In this document: positions 33,435 through 42,870 of the stretch, piece by piece
How positions within the stretch are numbered: position 1 is the stretch's first letter
Layout: each line of letters starts with the position of its first letter
Origin: Leptospira idonii
Lineage (GTDB): Bacteria; Spirochaetota; Leptospiria; Leptospirales; Leptospiraceae
Assembly: GCF_004770995.1 (NCBI RefSeq)
Contig: NZ_RQHW01000002.1
Coordinates: 168,496 to 232,495, forward strand
DNA length: 64,000 nucleotides
Reading direction: 5' to 3'
Position numbers and translations under genes: made by a program
The notes under the pieces: model-generated
The model's input: only the letters and a program-made list of their open reading frames with translations
The model's database searches: none
Told to the model about the DNA's origin: nothing

Positions 33435-34715
33435 TTGCACATTTTTGTCTTCATACTCTATGCGGTTATTTTATTTTTAGGAGCTCAATTCATCAATAGG
33501 GAGGATTGGCCGAATCTACTGGGATTCACATGCACTGCTCATTTTATCTTTTTTCTTTCATTTCGTTATTTGGATCGTTTGAATTTAAAAACCTTAATTC
33601 TTTTCGCCGTTTTTTATCGAGTGATTCTCATTGGGATCGAACCGAAGTTAAGTGATGATTTCTATCGGTTTTTGTGGGACGGTTATTTGGTGTATGAAGG
33701 ATACAACCCTTTCTTTTGGAACCCGGTAGAATGGTTGTCCCAGAATGGGAATCCTTCAGAAGAGATGGTTTATCTTTTTTCCCGTATGAACAGTCCTCAT
33801 TATTATTCCGTTTATCCTAGTGTGTTGCAGTCCCTTTTTTTTCTGCCTTGGGCTTTTGAAATCACCTCCCTTTTTTGGCAGACATTTTTCCTTCAGAGTT
33901 GTTTGTTTCTTTTCGAGTTAATCAATATATTCCTAACGTATAAAATCAAACCGACCCTGGCTCATTCTTCTTACTGGGTATATTGGGGAAACCCTTTGGT
34001 GATTTGGGAGGGAATTTCCCAAATACATCCTGAACCGATCATCGTTACGCTACTGTTAGTCTGCATTTTGCTGTATCGTCTTCGTAGATTTTCAGGGATC
34101 TCTTTTGTTTTTCCTTTCCTTTTACAGGTTAAGATGAATTTGATCTTTCTTTTACCCGGAATTTTTTTCTCCATTCCTAAAAAATACCGCATCTCTCTCC
34201 TTGTATTTTTGATTTTTTCTTTAGTTGTACTCGCTTTTACTGTGTTTGGTGAATACGGCGCTCAATCTTCTCAGGGGATCGGTCTTTTTTTGCATTCCTT
34301 CCGATTTCACTCTTTATTTGAATCTCCTATTTATTATTTTTTAAGAATATTCGACCGATTGGAATATCTTTCCGGTACTATTTCTCTGATCACGGGAGGA
34401 TGCGTTTATCTCTATTTGGTTTCGAGATACAAACTTGATCTTTCCGCTTCTTTCTTTTTCGGGTATTTGTGTCTGCTGTTGTTTTCTCCCGTCATTCATC
34501 CTTGGTATTCTTTGCCTCTCATCGCACTTGCATTAGAGAGGACGAATACTCTTCCTTGGATTCGTGCATTTTCGTTTTTCTGCGGACTTTCGTATCTGTT
34601 TTACGGAGTCAAATTCGAATCGTTCGGACTTATCTTTTTATTTTTGGAATCAATCGTTTATTTATGGATCATTTATGGAAAACAAAGCTTTAATTATCTT
34701 CGCCAAAAAACCTGA
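33435..34715 (+). CDS. GT-C type membrane glycosyltransferase-like protein
   Basis: A 426-residue multi-pass protein from a TTG start, with about 11 hydrophobic helices. LSDDFYRFLWDG (about residues 73-84) is the conserved acidic loop of GT-C enzymes, and NPFFWNPVEWL and HPEP follow. It is a paralog of the protein at 28364-29776. Together with the family 2 enzyme just upstream it could form a polyprenyl-phosphate-sugar-dependent glycosylation step on the outside of the inner membrane. The acceptor is unknown. Confidence 0.7.
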   Translation: MHIFVFILYAVILFLGAQFINREDWPNLLGFTCTAHFIFFLSFRYLDRLNLKTLILFAVFYRVILIGIEPKLSDDFYRFLWDGYLVYEGYNPFFWNPVEWLSQNGNPSEEMVYLFSRMNSPHYYSVYPSVLQSLFFLPWAFEITSLFWQTFFLQSCLFLFELINIFLTYKIKPTLAHSSYWVYWGNPLVIWEGISQIHPEPIIVTLLLVCILLYRLRRFSGISFVFPFLLQVKMNLIFLLPGIFFSIPKKYRISLLVFLIFSLVVLAFTVFGEYGAQSSQGIGLFLHSFRFHSLFESPIYYFLRIFDRLEYLSGTISLITGGCVYLYLVSRYKLDLSASFFFGYLCLLLFSPVIHPWYSLPLIALALERTNTLPWIRAFSFFCGLSYLFYGVKFESFGLIFLFLESIVYLWIIYGKQSFNYLRQKT

Positions 34716-35265
34716 ACTGGGAAAGGTGAAAACAAGACTTGCGAAGGATTTAGGGGAAACAGAAGCCTTACTTGCTTATGAAAGACTTTTAAAAATAACG
34801 GAAGATGTAACAGAAGGTAGTTGGATGAAAAAATATTTATTTTGGGAAGGTGAGATTCCTAAACAATCCGATTTTTTTTCCTCAGGTTACGTCTATAAAT
34901 CTCAAAAGAACGGTGATTTGGGATTTAAGATGAAGTCGGCTTTCGAGGAAATCCTGCCATTGCATTCCCAAGTCTGTATCATTGGTACGGATTGTCCTTA
35001 TCTGGATGAATCCATTCTGAAAACTTCTTTCGATTTACTGGAAAACGATTCCGATCTTGTGATTGGTCCCGCTATGGACGGAGGGTATTACCTCTTGGGA
35101 ATGAGAAAACTTCACGGGGAAGTTTTCGAAGGAGTGGAGTGGAGCACAGATCGTGTTTTTGCAACCACTGTGTCGATTGCGATAGAAAAACGATTAACTG
35201 TAAAAGAACTTCCTAAATTGAGAGATATTGATACAATTGAAGATTATTATATTTGGAAAAATTAA
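34675..35265 (+). CDS. TIGR04282/DUF2064 family transferase
   Basis: 196 residues from the ATG at 34675, which overlaps the preceding gene by 41 bases; longer frames would run deeper into that gene. The start ALIIFAKKPELGKVKTRLAKDLG, the central CIIGTDCPYLDE and IGPAMDGGYYLLGM are hallmarks of this GT-A family. It has been named after genomic links with radical SAM, arsenosugar and selenium-related gene sets; it probably activates or transfers a sugar-nucleotide. No ArsM or ArsS is nearby, so the name does not fix its role here. It is the last gene of the sulfurtransferase operon. Confidence 0.85.
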   Translation: MENKALIIFAKKPELGKVKTRLAKDLGETEALLAYERLLKITEDVTEGSWMKKYLFWEGEIPKQSDFFSSGYVYKSQKNGDLGFKMKSAFEEILPLHSQVCIIGTDCPYLDESILKTSFDLLENDSDLVIGPAMDGGYYLLGMRKLHGEVFEGVEWSTDRVFATTVSIAIEKRLTVKELPKLRDIDTIEDYYIWKN

Positions 35266-35274
35266 TATATTTTG

Positions 35275-35763
35275 TTATTTAGGTTCCAGGAAAATTTCCG
35301 CCCTTCTTTGAAGGGATCCGTCAGAAGCGGATAAACCTTGCGGTAAAGGTTTGGAGTTCCCGTAAAACAATCTTTGAATTTGATCTTCTTTTACGTTATG
35401 AACGATGAAGAAACGAAATATTTCCAGAGATCTTTTTTCACTCAGAAGCATCTCTTGAGTTGCATTCCCACCGTCCCAAGAATGGGCGTGGATGAATACG
35501 TTCCAATCAGGGTTTCTTAACAAATATTCGGCGGTCTTTTGCAGTCGGATTTGATCCGGTTGCGAGATGAGATACGAGTTTTTGGAAAAGTAAAGAGTCA
35601 GGCGGTTCGAATCCTGCTCTACTTTTAGTTTTTTATAAGGTTCGTCGTAGATATAACCGGCTTGCGCGGAGAGATTTCCATTAGATAAGATATAATGAAC
35701 GCCGTAAGTTAGCCCTAGGGTTAGGGTAAGCATCGTTAGTTTTTTCAGAAGTAAAGAACCCAC
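35275..35763 (-). CDS. OmpA-family exported protein
   Basis: The C-terminal 100 residues form an OmpA-like peptidoglycan-binding domain: LRLQKTAEYLLRNPDWNVFIHAHSWDGG, LLSEKRSLEIFRFF and QRLFYGNSKPLP, with RRAEIFLEP at the end. The chosen GTG at 35763 gives a proper signal peptide (LLLKKLTMLTLTLGLTYG ... LSAQA); the first ATG at 35841 would add 26 residues unlike a signal peptide. The usual NX2LSxxRAxxV motif is altered to MLLSEKRSLEIF. It likely anchors to or contacts cell-wall peptidoglycan. Confidence 0.7.
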   Translation of the reverse strand: MGSLLLKKLTMLTLTLGLTYGVHYILSNGNLSAQAGYIYDEPYKKLKVEQDSNRLTLYFSKNSYLISQPDQIRLQKTAEYLLRNPDWNVFIHAHSWDGGNATQEMLLSEKRSLEIFRFFIVHNVKEDQIQRLFYGNSKPLPQGLSASDGSLQRRAEIFLEPK

Positions 35764-35872
35764 ATTTATATTTTCGGAATTCTTTTGGCGACAACCAATG
35801 CCTATTTCGAAAAATATGTTTGAAATATGTCTCGAAAACAATTCAGTGAATGGAAAGTGAAAGGTGGTTCGA

Positions 35873-36886
35873 ATGAAACTTAAAGATTTGGCTCTGCAAC
35901 TAGGCGGAAAAGTTCATGGAAACGGCGAATTGGAAATCACAGGAATCAAGGATTTGGAGCATCATTCTCTCGTAGATGCAAAATCCATCTATTACGTTGC
36001 TTCCAAAAAATATCTGGCAAAACATCCCAAAGCGAAAGACGTACAAATCGCTCTCACGATCGAATCCTTAGCTGAAAATTTTCCTAACGCAATCATCGTA
36101 TCCGAATCCGATTCCAAAGTGAAATTCATCCATATCATTTCTATGTTTGAAAAGAAACCTTCCTATACGGTACAAGTTTCCCCTAAAGCAAGCATACATC
36201 CTTCCGCTAAAATCGGTAAGAATGTAACCATTATGGACTTTGCAGTCATTCAGGAAAATGTAATCGTGGGAGACAATTGTGTCATTTATCCGAACGTAGT
36301 TTTGGAACCGAATGTAGAGTTAGGTGAAGGAACCGTCATTAAATCGGGAGTGATCATCTATTACAACTGTAAGCTGGGAAAAAACAATCTCATCCATTCC
36401 AATACCGTGATCGGTGCGGACGGATTCGGTTTTTACGATCATTCGGGAGTCAGATACAAAGTTCCTCAAATCGGGAACGTAGTGATCGGAGACGAAGTGG
36501 AAATGGGAGCTCATTGCACTGTAGATCGTGCCGCTTTGGAATCCACTACCATCGGAAATCATACTAAATTCGACGACCATGTTCATATCGGTCATAACTG
36601 TCGTGTGGGAAATTATGTGTATATTGCGGGCGCAACGGTTCTTGCCGGTTCCGTAACGATAGAAGACGGATGTTTTTTAGCGGGACAATCCGCTGTCGCA
36701 GAACATCTAACAATGAAAAAAGGTTCTATCTTGATGGGGCTTTCCGGACTTACGGAAGATTCCAAAGAGAAAACTGCTTATTTCGGAATTCCTGCAAGGC
36801 CGGCTTTGGAGATGCATCGCATTCACACTTCTTTAGGAATGATTCCGGACGTAGTGAAAGATTTTCAAAAAAGACAGAAAGATTAG
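35873..36886 (+). CDS. lpxD: UDP-3-O-acylglucosamine N-acyltransferase
   Basis: 337 residues from ATG 35873, which follows AAAGGTGG at good spacing; a GTG three codons upstream was rejected. An N-terminal uridine-binding domain (about 1-100) is followed by a long left-handed beta helix of hexapeptide repeats (about 105-290) and a C-terminal helix. The catalytic His lies in FDDHVHIGHNC. LpxD adds the second acyl chain in lipid A synthesis. It converges with the ArsC/Spx-like gene 8 bases away. Confidence 0.94.
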   Translation: MKLKDLALQLGGKVHGNGELEITGIKDLEHHSLVDAKSIYYVASKKYLAKHPKAKDVQIALTIESLAENFPNAIIVSESDSKVKFIHIISMFEKKPSYTVQVSPKASIHPSAKIGKNVTIMDFAVIQENVIVGDNCVIYPNVVLEPNVELGEGTVIKSGVIIYYNCKLGKNNLIHSNTVIGADGFGFYDHSGVRYKVPQIGNVVIGDEVEMGAHCTVDRAALESTTIGNHTKFDDHVHIGHNCRVGNYVYIAGATVLAGSVTIEDGCFLAGQSAVAEHLTMKKGSILMGLSGLTEDSKEKTAYFGIPARPALEMHRIHTSLGMIPDVVKDFQKRQKD

Positions 36887-36893
36887 TAAAAAA

Positions 36894-37241
36894 TTATTTT
36901 TTGGAATCTTCGATCCATTGTTTCCAAATTTCAGGAACATAACCGATCGTAGCTTTTTTCCCGTCTCTTACGACGGGGGTTTTGATGAGAAGAGGGTTTG
37001 TCAGCAAAGCCTCTTCTTTGTCGTACACCATATACTTTAGATTTTTATCTTCATATACTTTCGATTCCGTATCGATCAGATCGTCCAGTTTGACGGAACC
37101 AAGGATGGATCTGAGTTCCCCTTTGCTCATTTCCTTTTCTTGAAGGTTGATGAATTGAAAGGGGATTCTTCTCTCTTGAAAGTAGAGTTGGGCTTTTTTG
37201 GAATCTTTACACTTCTTGGTGCCGAAGATTTGAAGGTTCAT
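36894..37241 (-). CDS. ArsC/Spx-family thioredoxin-fold protein
   Basis: A 115-residue protein of the ArsC/Spx/YffB group: GTKKCKDSKKAQLYF places the active Cys11 after a beta strand, and LLTNPLLIKTPVVRDGKKATIGY is the family's second half with the conserved Pro before Val. It has CxxS rather than the CxxC of Spx. It could be an arsenate reductase or a redox regulator; the sequence does not decide. Its start overlaps the stop of the small upstream gene by 4 bases. Confidence 0.83.
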   Translation of the reverse strand: MNLQIFGTKKCKDSKKAQLYFQERRIPFQFINLQEKEMSKGELRSILGSVKLDDLIDTESKVYEDKNLKYMVYDKEEALLTNPLLIKTPVVRDGKKATIGYVPEIWKQWIEDSKK

Positions 37242-37477
37242 CCGAAAATAGATTTCTTGAATTCCTCTAACAAAGGTTCGGAGCCGGAAAGCATAAGCTC
37301 GATTTGATCTTTGTCGAGGTCGTACATAACATGAGCTTGCAGGTATTGAGTGAATTCTTCGGCGGTTAGTTTTTTCGCATCAAAGCTTTCTTTTAAAAAA
37401 TTGTACCATGCAGCAAGAATCACTTTTTGGTGAGCTAATTCTTTGATCCCGATGGTGATGATTTTAGGGGATTTCAT
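37238..37477 (-). CDS. Small hypothetical protein
   Basis: A 79-residue soluble protein, mostly alpha-helical (AHQKVILAAWYNFLKESF, LTAEEFTQYLQAHVMYDLDKDQIELML). I do not recognise it. It is translationally coupled to the ArsC/Spx-like gene, so it may serve as a partner of that protein. Confidence 0.65.
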   Translation of the reverse strand: MKSPKIITIGIKELAHQKVILAAWYNFLKESFDAKKLTAEEFTQYLQAHVMYDLDKDQIELMLSGSEPLLEEFKKSIFG

Positions 37478-37517
37478 AGGAATCTTCTCCAGAATCTTGG
37501 TTAGGGAAGACTTGATG

Positions 37518-38333
37518 TCAATCTAAAAACCTGTGGATCACTGAAAAATACAAAGACCAAGAGCCTGAGTTCAAATCCAGTCTTCTCATGTACTGAGATG
37601 TGCTGATATTGGCATCAATCACTCTGGTATCGTCGAAGATTCCCACCTTTCCGTCTTGGCGGATGTAAAAACTGGACTCTTCTCCGTTATAACTTCCGTT
37701 GAATCTTGCGATGGCGATGTGATGGTAAGCGATTCCCAGTTGAAGGAAGTTGCTATCACCTAACCTGCGATTGATTGCCGTTTCGGCGCGAAATGCCAGA
37801 CCGCTTCCTCTGAGTTTTCCTTTTTGTTGGAATACACTGACATTCGGTTCTCCTCCGACGCTCCATCCGCTGATGTCCCAATCGGCAGAAGTGAATCCCA
37901 TTCCCACTCCGTTCTCCCATTCCCATCTTCTGGAGAGATCGATGACGTAATGATAGGTTCCTAAAAAATGATAAGAATAAATTTCCGAGGTAAGCCTGGT
38001 TTGGTAGAGATCGCTTGTGGCTTCTGTCAAATTCAGTTTCGCTAGATCTTGCCTGCCCAAAACCATTCCCACTTTCGAATGAGGGCTGATCATAAATCTC
38101 ACAAAACCTTCGTAAGTTGCCGTTTCCCTGCCTCCCGTTTGCCTCACTTCCGAAAAAACGATGGGGTTGAAACTGGAGGAAAAACTGTTTAAATTGGAAT
38201 CGAATCTTCCTGGAACTCTCTGTCCTACCCCTGTCCTAAGACCCGCTTCCCAATACCATCCTTCTGCGGAGATTCCTAGAAACGGACTCGAAAGCAAAAG
38301 AGCGGTACAAAACAATCCAATACATCTTGACAT
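37518..38333 (-). CDS. Hypothetical outer-membrane protein
   Basis: 271 residues from the ATG at 38333; the first in-frame ATG overlaps the divergent gene's start and lacks a signal peptide. The signal peptide is MSRCIGLFCTALLLSSPFLGISA. The mature part is rich in alternating strands with aromatic residues (YWEAGLRTGVG, TATYEGFVRFMISPHSKVGMVLG, FRAETAINRRLG, YFSVIHRFLD), typical of a beta barrel. It ends in FLD. Function is unknown. It diverges from the symporter-Psd gene. Confidence 0.68.
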   Translation of the reverse strand: MSRCIGLFCTALLLSSPFLGISAEGWYWEAGLRTGVGQRVPGRFDSNLNSFSSSFNPIVFSEVRQTGGRETATYEGFVRFMISPHSKVGMVLGRQDLAKLNLTEATSDLYQTRLTSEIYSYHFLGTYHYVIDLSRRWEWENGVGMGFTSADWDISGWSVGGEPNVSVFQQKGKLRGSGLAFRAETAINRRLGDSNFLQLGIAYHHIAIARFNGSYNGEESSFYIRQDGKVGIFDDTRVIDANISTSQYMRRLDLNSGSWSLYFSVIHRFLD

Positions 38334-38368
38334 AACGATTTCATCCAATTTCGTAAGGAAGAGCCTAT

Positions 38369-40618
38369 ATGGAAACATTCTTTCAAAGCGAATCCAAATT
38401 CACCCTTCTTTTGGGTTCTGATATCCTCAGCCCCTATTTTTACCTAATCCTCTTGGTAGGATTGTACCTGACCTTTCGACTGGGGTTCCCTCAGATCCGA
38501 TTTTTGTTTTTGTCCCTGAAGATTTTGACGGGGAATATGGACTTCAAAAGTTCCAAAGGGCAGTTGGTCCACTCCCAGGCCTTTTTTGCGGGGATCGGTT
38601 CCTCCCTTTTGACCGGATCCGTTTTCGGAACCGGTTTGGCGGTGGCTTACGGTGGAATCGGTGTTATCTTCTGGATTTGGGTGGTTTCTTTGCTTGTGAT
38701 GCCGGTTCGTTTGGTGTCTTCCACTTTGGCAGTGAAATTCAGAAATCAATTGCCTAGCGGCCGTTATCTTTCCGGACCGATGTATTTTATCGAAAAATCG
38801 CTTCGTGCCAAATGGTTGGCGGTGGCCTTTTCTTTCGGAAGTATTTTTACTGTTTTGATTTTCGGGGGAATCTTCCCTTTCCTGAGTTTAACCTACATCA
38901 CCAAAGAAGCGTTAAATTTCGGTGGAATGGCGGGTCCCATTTCCCTTTCCGTAATTTTACTTTTTATCGTGATCGGAGGAATTCGAAGAGTGGGGCGCAC
39001 TGCTTCCATTCTGGCTCCTTTGGGAATCCTTCTTTTCCTTTTCGCTTATTTCAGTTTGTTTTCGGAAGGATTGGTATCTTTCTTTTCCTTCGTGGCGGAT
39101 GTTTGTAGGGAGGCTTTCACCTTGAAGGCTCTGGAAGGAGGAGGGATTTTCGGAATTCTGAGAACCGTATCCGTTTCTTTGGGAGTCTTTTTTCTTTCTA
39201 CGGAAACTGCAGTGGGAAAATCTTCCGGTGTGGCTGGAGTCGTTAGAACGGATTATGCCGCAAAACAAGGGTTAGTGAGTATGCTTGCTACCTTCTTTGA
39301 AGGTTTTATTATGGCGACCTTGGTCGGTTTCGTATTGTATTCTTACGGTGCCGTGAATTTCGATTCAGTAATTGCATTTCCGGAATTGATCCTTCAGAAC
39401 AAAGAATCTTTTTCTTCCTTACTATTGTTCGGTGCCTTTTTATCTTTCGGAATTCTCAGTTTGGCAGGATGGTTTTACACGGGAGAACAAAATGCATTTT
39501 ATATCTTCGGGGAAAAGTTTTCGAATTTTTTCCGCATTCTGTTCATAGGAATCATTTTAGCATCCGCTTATTTTTTCCTCAAAGAAGGTGCGGGAATATT
39601 CGTGATTGCGATGAAGCTAGGTTATACGATGGCCGTCATCACTTCGATTCCTCTTCTTGTGGCGCTTCTTCTTTTGGGTAAATCCGCAAAACTGGAATTG
39701 AATAAATATATTTCCGAATCCGGCGCAAGATACGAAATACTGAAAGACGTTTATCTTTTGTTTTTGACTCTGCTTCCTAAAAACTTAATTTCCAAAATCT
39801 TCGGATACTTCTCCACTTTGAAACTCCCTCGTTTTATGATGATCCCTCTTTTGAAGGCATTTGCGAAGGCTTACAAAATCAATCTGGATGAGGCAGAGTT
39901 GGAGATTAAGGAATACGCTTCCCTCAATCAGTTTTTTACGAGAGCACTGAGAGCCGAAGCGAGAATCATCGATTCTGCGGAAAATGCGGTCGTATCTCCT
40001 ACCGATTCCAAAATCACCAGTTTCGGAAATATCAATCAATCTACGATCATCCAAGCGAAAGGGATCGATTATTCCGTAAAAGAATTGTTAGGTTCTGAAA
40101 AATATTATCCTTCCTTTACGAACGGAAAATACATCACATTCTATCTTTCTCCTCAGGATTACCACAGAATCCACTCTCCTTTCGCCGGCCAAATTTTAGG
40201 ATACTATTATGAACCTGGAAAATTATTCCCAGTGAACGACTTGGCCGTTCTGAACATCAGAGGTCTTTTTCCTAAAAACGAAAGGCTCATTACATTCCTG
40301 CAAACCGAATACGGTAAGATTGCGGTGATCAAAGTAGGTGCGTCTAACGTGGGTAAGATTAGGGTGACCTACGATAATAAAATCGTCACAAACAACTGGA
40401 TTCGTTTCTCCAAACAACATGAATACAAAGACGTATCCATTATGATCGATAAAGGTTCCGAGATGGGACGTTTCGAGATGGGTTCCACGGTGATTTTGGT
40501 GTTCGAAAACGATACGATCGATCTTTCGGAAAGCATTGTTCTGGGAGAAAAAATTCAATACGGAACGGTTGTGGGCAAATTCAAGAAAAAGCTCACCAAA
40601 CTTCCGGTAAAGGTGTAA
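38369..40618 (+). CDS. psd: AGCS-type symporter fused to phosphatidylserine decarboxylase
   Basis: One 749-residue frame joins two proteins. Residues about 1-455 form a sodium:amino-acid symporter of the AGCS (alanine/glycine) family, with [51 protein letters not shown] and about 11 helices. Residues about 500-749 form phosphatidylserine decarboxylase: Asp in SPTDSKI, His in DYHRIHSP, and the self-cleavage site [10 protein letters not shown], in which Ser becomes the pyruvoyl group. The enzyme makes phosphatidylethanolamine. No stop, start or frame change separates the halves. The symporter may supply serine for phospholipid synthesis, but this is inference. A GTG-started DUF971 gene follows. 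Confidence 0.88.
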   Translation: METFFQSESKFTLLLGSDILSPYFYLILLVGLYLTFRLGFPQIRFLFLSLKILTGNMDFKSSKGQLVHSQAFFAGIGSSLLTGSVFGTGLAVAYGGIGVIFWIWVVSLLVMPVRLVSSTLAVKFRNQLPSGRYLSGPMYFIEKSLRAKWLAVAFSFGSIFTVLIFGGIFPFLSLTYITKEALNFGGMAGPISLSVILLFIVIGGIRRVGRTASILAPLGILLFLFAYFSLFSEGLVSFFSFVADVCREAFTLKALEGGGIFGILRTVSVSLGVFFLSTETAVGKSSGVAGVVRTDYAAKQGLVSMLATFFEGFIMATLVGFVLYSYGAVNFDSVIAFPELILQNKESFSSLLLFGAFLSFGILSLAGWFYTGEQNAFYIFGEKFSNFFRILFIGIILASAYFFLKEGAGIFVIAMKLGYTMAVITSIPLLVALLLLGKSAKLELNKYISESGARYEILKDVYLLFLTLLPKNLISKIFGYFSTLKLPRFMMIPLLKAFAKAYKINLDEAELEIKEYASLNQFFTRALRAEARIIDSAENAVVSPTDSKITSFGNINQSTIIQAKGIDYSVKELLGSEKYYPSFTNGKYITFYLSPQDYHRIHSPFAGQILGYYYEPGKLFPVNDLAVLNIRGLFPKNERLITFLQTEYGKIAVIKVGASNVGKIRVTYDNKIVTNNWIRFSKQHEYKDVSIMIDKGSEMGRFEMGSTVILVFENDTIDLSESIVLGEKIQYGTVVGKFKKKLTKLPVKV

Positions 40619-40623
40619 GTTCC

Positions 40624-40947
40624 GTGTCGAATTCTCAACTAGCCACTTTCCCTTCCGAGATCCATTTCGATGACGAAAACTTGGATATCGTCTGGAAAGA
40701 CGGGTATCGTTCCCAATATTCTTTGTTAGACCTTCGCAAAAAATGCCCTTGTGCCACCTGTAGAGGAGGGCATGGGGGAAAAGTAGGAGCTGCCACTTCC
40801 CATATTCAGTCCATTCGCTTAATCTCCTGGACAAAAGTGGGAAGATATGCTATTTCTATCGTCTGGAGCGATTACCATAACACCGGCATTTACTCTTATG
40901 ACAATTTAAGAGCTTATTCCGAAGGAAAAGAGTCCGCTTTCGACTAA
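40624..40947 (+). CDS. DUF971 family protein
   Basis: A 107-residue protein from GTG with the DUF971 pattern: FDDENLDIVWKDG, SLLDLRKKCPCATCRGG (the Cys cluster) and ISWTKVGRYAISIVWSDYHNTGIYSYDNL. The family is also the N-terminal domain of gamma-butyrobetaine hydroxylase and is linked in other bacteria to iron-sulfur cluster assembly; the Cys motif may bind metal. It follows the psd fusion by 5 bases and belongs to its operon. Confidence 0.85.
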   Translation: MSNSQLATFPSEIHFDDENLDIVWKDGYRSQYSLLDLRKKCPCATCRGGHGGKVGAATSHIQSIRLISWTKVGRYAISIVWSDYHNTGIYSYDNLRAYSEGKESAFD

Positions 40948-40961
40948 AAAGGTCTACTTTT

Positions 40962-40989
40962 TGTCAAACTAGAAAAAAACTAGGTGACA
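40962..40989. promoter_or_regulatory. Inverted repeat before the flagellar operon
   Basis: TGTCA-AA-CTAG, seven A, CTAG-G-TGACA: a hairpin-capable repeat in the gap between the DUF971 gene and fliN. There is no T run, so it is more likely an operator or leader structure than a terminator. Confidence 0.35.
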
Positions 40990-41041
40990 GAAAAAATCGT
41001 ATTATGTCTCATTATCCTAAGTTTTTCTGGAGAAATAGGGT

Positions 41042-42115
41042 ATGGGTGAAGGTTCGCTTTCGCAAGATGAAATAGATGCGCTTTTGCAGGGTGCGGACGA
41101 TACTTTCGATCTGTCCTCTCTGAGCGGAGCTGCCAGTTCAGATTCCGATAACCTTTCTCCTATCGACAGAGACATCATTTCCGATGTCATAGGTTCCGCA
41201 TTCCAAGTTGCAGGCAACACCCTAGGAACCATCTTAGCGAAGAACACTCGTTTTATGAACCCCGCCACTGAGTCCAGTTTGGCGAACGATGTACAAAAAG
41301 AATTCGGTTCCAAAACGGTTTGTCTTTTTTCCAATCTGAGCGGAACTCTTGCGGGAAAAATCAGTCTTGTGATGGCGCAAGAAAATGCTGCCAAAATCGC
41401 AGGAGTGATGATGGGAGGAATGGCTCCTCCCGGACAATTGGACAACGCTCAATTACAAACATTAAAAGATTCTCTTTCTCCTATCATAGGAACCGTTACC
41501 GCACAGATAGGAATGAAGTTAGGTGGTTCCATGTCCGGAACTCCCGCAGATATAGCTATCATCAATTCCGCCAGAGATTTACAACTTCCTGACGACAATC
41601 ATCTGGTAAAGACCACTCTCAGTTTGAATATAGACGGAGTCGGTTCATTTAAAGTATATTATGTGATCGCACTTTCCATGGCGAACGCCATCCTTGATAT
41701 CCAAAAAGGCGGCGGCCAAAAACAACCGCAAGGTGGCGGAGGGATGAATGTCTCCGCACCCGGCGGAGGAATGGGCATGGGAATCGCACAAAGTTCCGTA
41801 GGGATCAAAGGTGTGAATTTCCCTTCTCTTGCCAACGCAGGAGCAGGCCCCGGACAAACGAATTTAAATCTTCTGATGGATGTACAGATGGCTCTTACCG
41901 TGGAACTCGGTAGAACCAAAATGTACATCAAAGATATATTAGGGTTAGGTGAAGGTTCCATCATCGAGTTGGACAAACTTGCGGGTGAGCCTGTGGATCT
42001 TCTTGTCAACGGCAAACTGATCGCGAAAGGCGAGGTTGTGGTCATCGACGAGAACTTCGGTGTGCGTGTCACCGATATCGTAAGCCCTACGGATCGATTA
42101 AAAGGCGAGAAATGA
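41042..42115 (+). CDS. fliN: Flagellar motor switch protein FliN/FliY type
   Basis: A 357-residue protein that has an N-terminal peptide SLSQDEIDALL (as in FliM and FliY), a CheC-like middle domain (about 45-215) and a C-terminal SpoA domain (about 270-350) with LLMDVQMALTVELGRTKMYIKDILGLGEGSIIELDK. A Gly/Met/Gln-rich linker (GGGQKQPQGGGGM...) lies at about 220-250. That is the FliY arrangement rather than the short FliN of proteobacteria. It forms part of the C ring that controls rotation and export. It is the first gene of the export operon. Confidence 0.9.
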   Translation: MGEGSLSQDEIDALLQGADDTFDLSSLSGAASSDSDNLSPIDRDIISDVIGSAFQVAGNTLGTILAKNTRFMNPATESSLANDVQKEFGSKTVCLFSNLSGTLAGKISLVMAQENAAKIAGVMMGGMAPPGQLDNAQLQTLKDSLSPIIGTVTAQIGMKLGGSMSGTPADIAIINSARDLQLPDDNHLVKTTLSLNIDGVGSFKVYYVIALSMANAILDIQKGGGQKQPQGGGGMNVSAPGGGMGMGIAQSSVGIKGVNFPSLANAGAGPGQTNLNLLMDVQMALTVELGRTKMYIKDILGLGEGSIIELDKLAGEPVDLLVNGKLIAKGEVVVIDENFGVRVTDIVSPTDRLKGEK

Positions 42116-42870
42116 TCTTACATAGAGAGAAAGCGAAAAGAAGACTAGGGGTACTTATGTACACTCTGGTTTTGCTTTCTTTTTTTACCTCTCCCGTTTT
42201 TTCCCAAACTGCAAGCGACAGGAAAGAATTGGATCAAATTCTGAGAAAGGAATTGGGAGAGTCCGAGCCTAAGACCAAATCGGAGACGGCTCCCGAAAAA
42301 CAAGAGACTCGTTCCGATTCCATTCCTACGGAAGAATCCAATCCCATTCAGGAAAGGTATACGGAAGGAAACGACGATTCTCCTTCCGCTACTTGGATTT
42401 TACTCAAGATTCTTTTCGTATTAGGTATATTAGTCGGTGCCGGATATTACTTAGTAATCAAAATGCAGGCAACTAAGGCCGCCAAATATCCTGTGAAAGG
42501 ATTTATGAAAGTGCTTTCCAGCCTTTCTTTATCTCCCAGCCAAACCCTTCAAATCGTGGAAGTGGGAAATCGTATTCTTGTATTAGGTGTGGCCGACGGA
42601 TCGGTTTCTTTGATTACCGAGATCAATGCACAGGATGAAAAATCCCAAATCACCAAAATGAGAGACGAGGCGGATCCTTACGTTCCTAACTTTTTGGAAA
42701 CGATCTTGGAAAATCTGCAAAACAAGGCTCAGTCCAAAAAGATCAGAATCAATAAAAATCTAATGGAAACGGGAGATGTGGAATCTTCTTCCGAAATCCA
42801 AAGAAGAGCCAAAGAAAATTTGGAGAGGCTTCGCAAACATAGAGAGATGTTGGAAGGAGGGCAGTCGTGA
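42112..42870 (+). CDS. fliO: Flagellar biosynthesis protein FliO-like
   Basis: A 252-residue membrane protein in the fliO position. After a first hydrophobic segment (about 13-32) comes a charged, low-complexity stretch, a second helix ([22 protein letters not shown], about 98-119), and a cytoplasmic part with [23 protein letters not shown], which is the FliO/FliZ signature. It helps assemble FliP in the export gate. The extra N-terminal signal-like region is typical of spirochaete FliO. It overlaps fliN and fliP by 4 bases. Confidence 0.82.
   Translation: MILHREKAKRRLGVLMYTLVLLSFFTSPVFSQTASDRKELDQILRKELGESEPKTKSETAPEKQETRSDSIPTEESNPIQERYTEGNDDSPSATWILLKILFVLGILVGAGYYLVIKMQATKAAKYPVKGFMKVLSSLSLSPSQTLQIVEVGNRILVLGVADGSVSLITEINAQDEKSQITKMRDEADPYVPNFLETILENLQNKAQSKKIRINKNLMETGDVESSSEIQRRAKENLERLRKHREMLEGGQS

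Noticed and set aside
34564..34674. Longer start for the TIGR04282 gene
   Set aside because: It would extend deep into the preceding GT-C gene in another frame and adds residues unlike the family's start.
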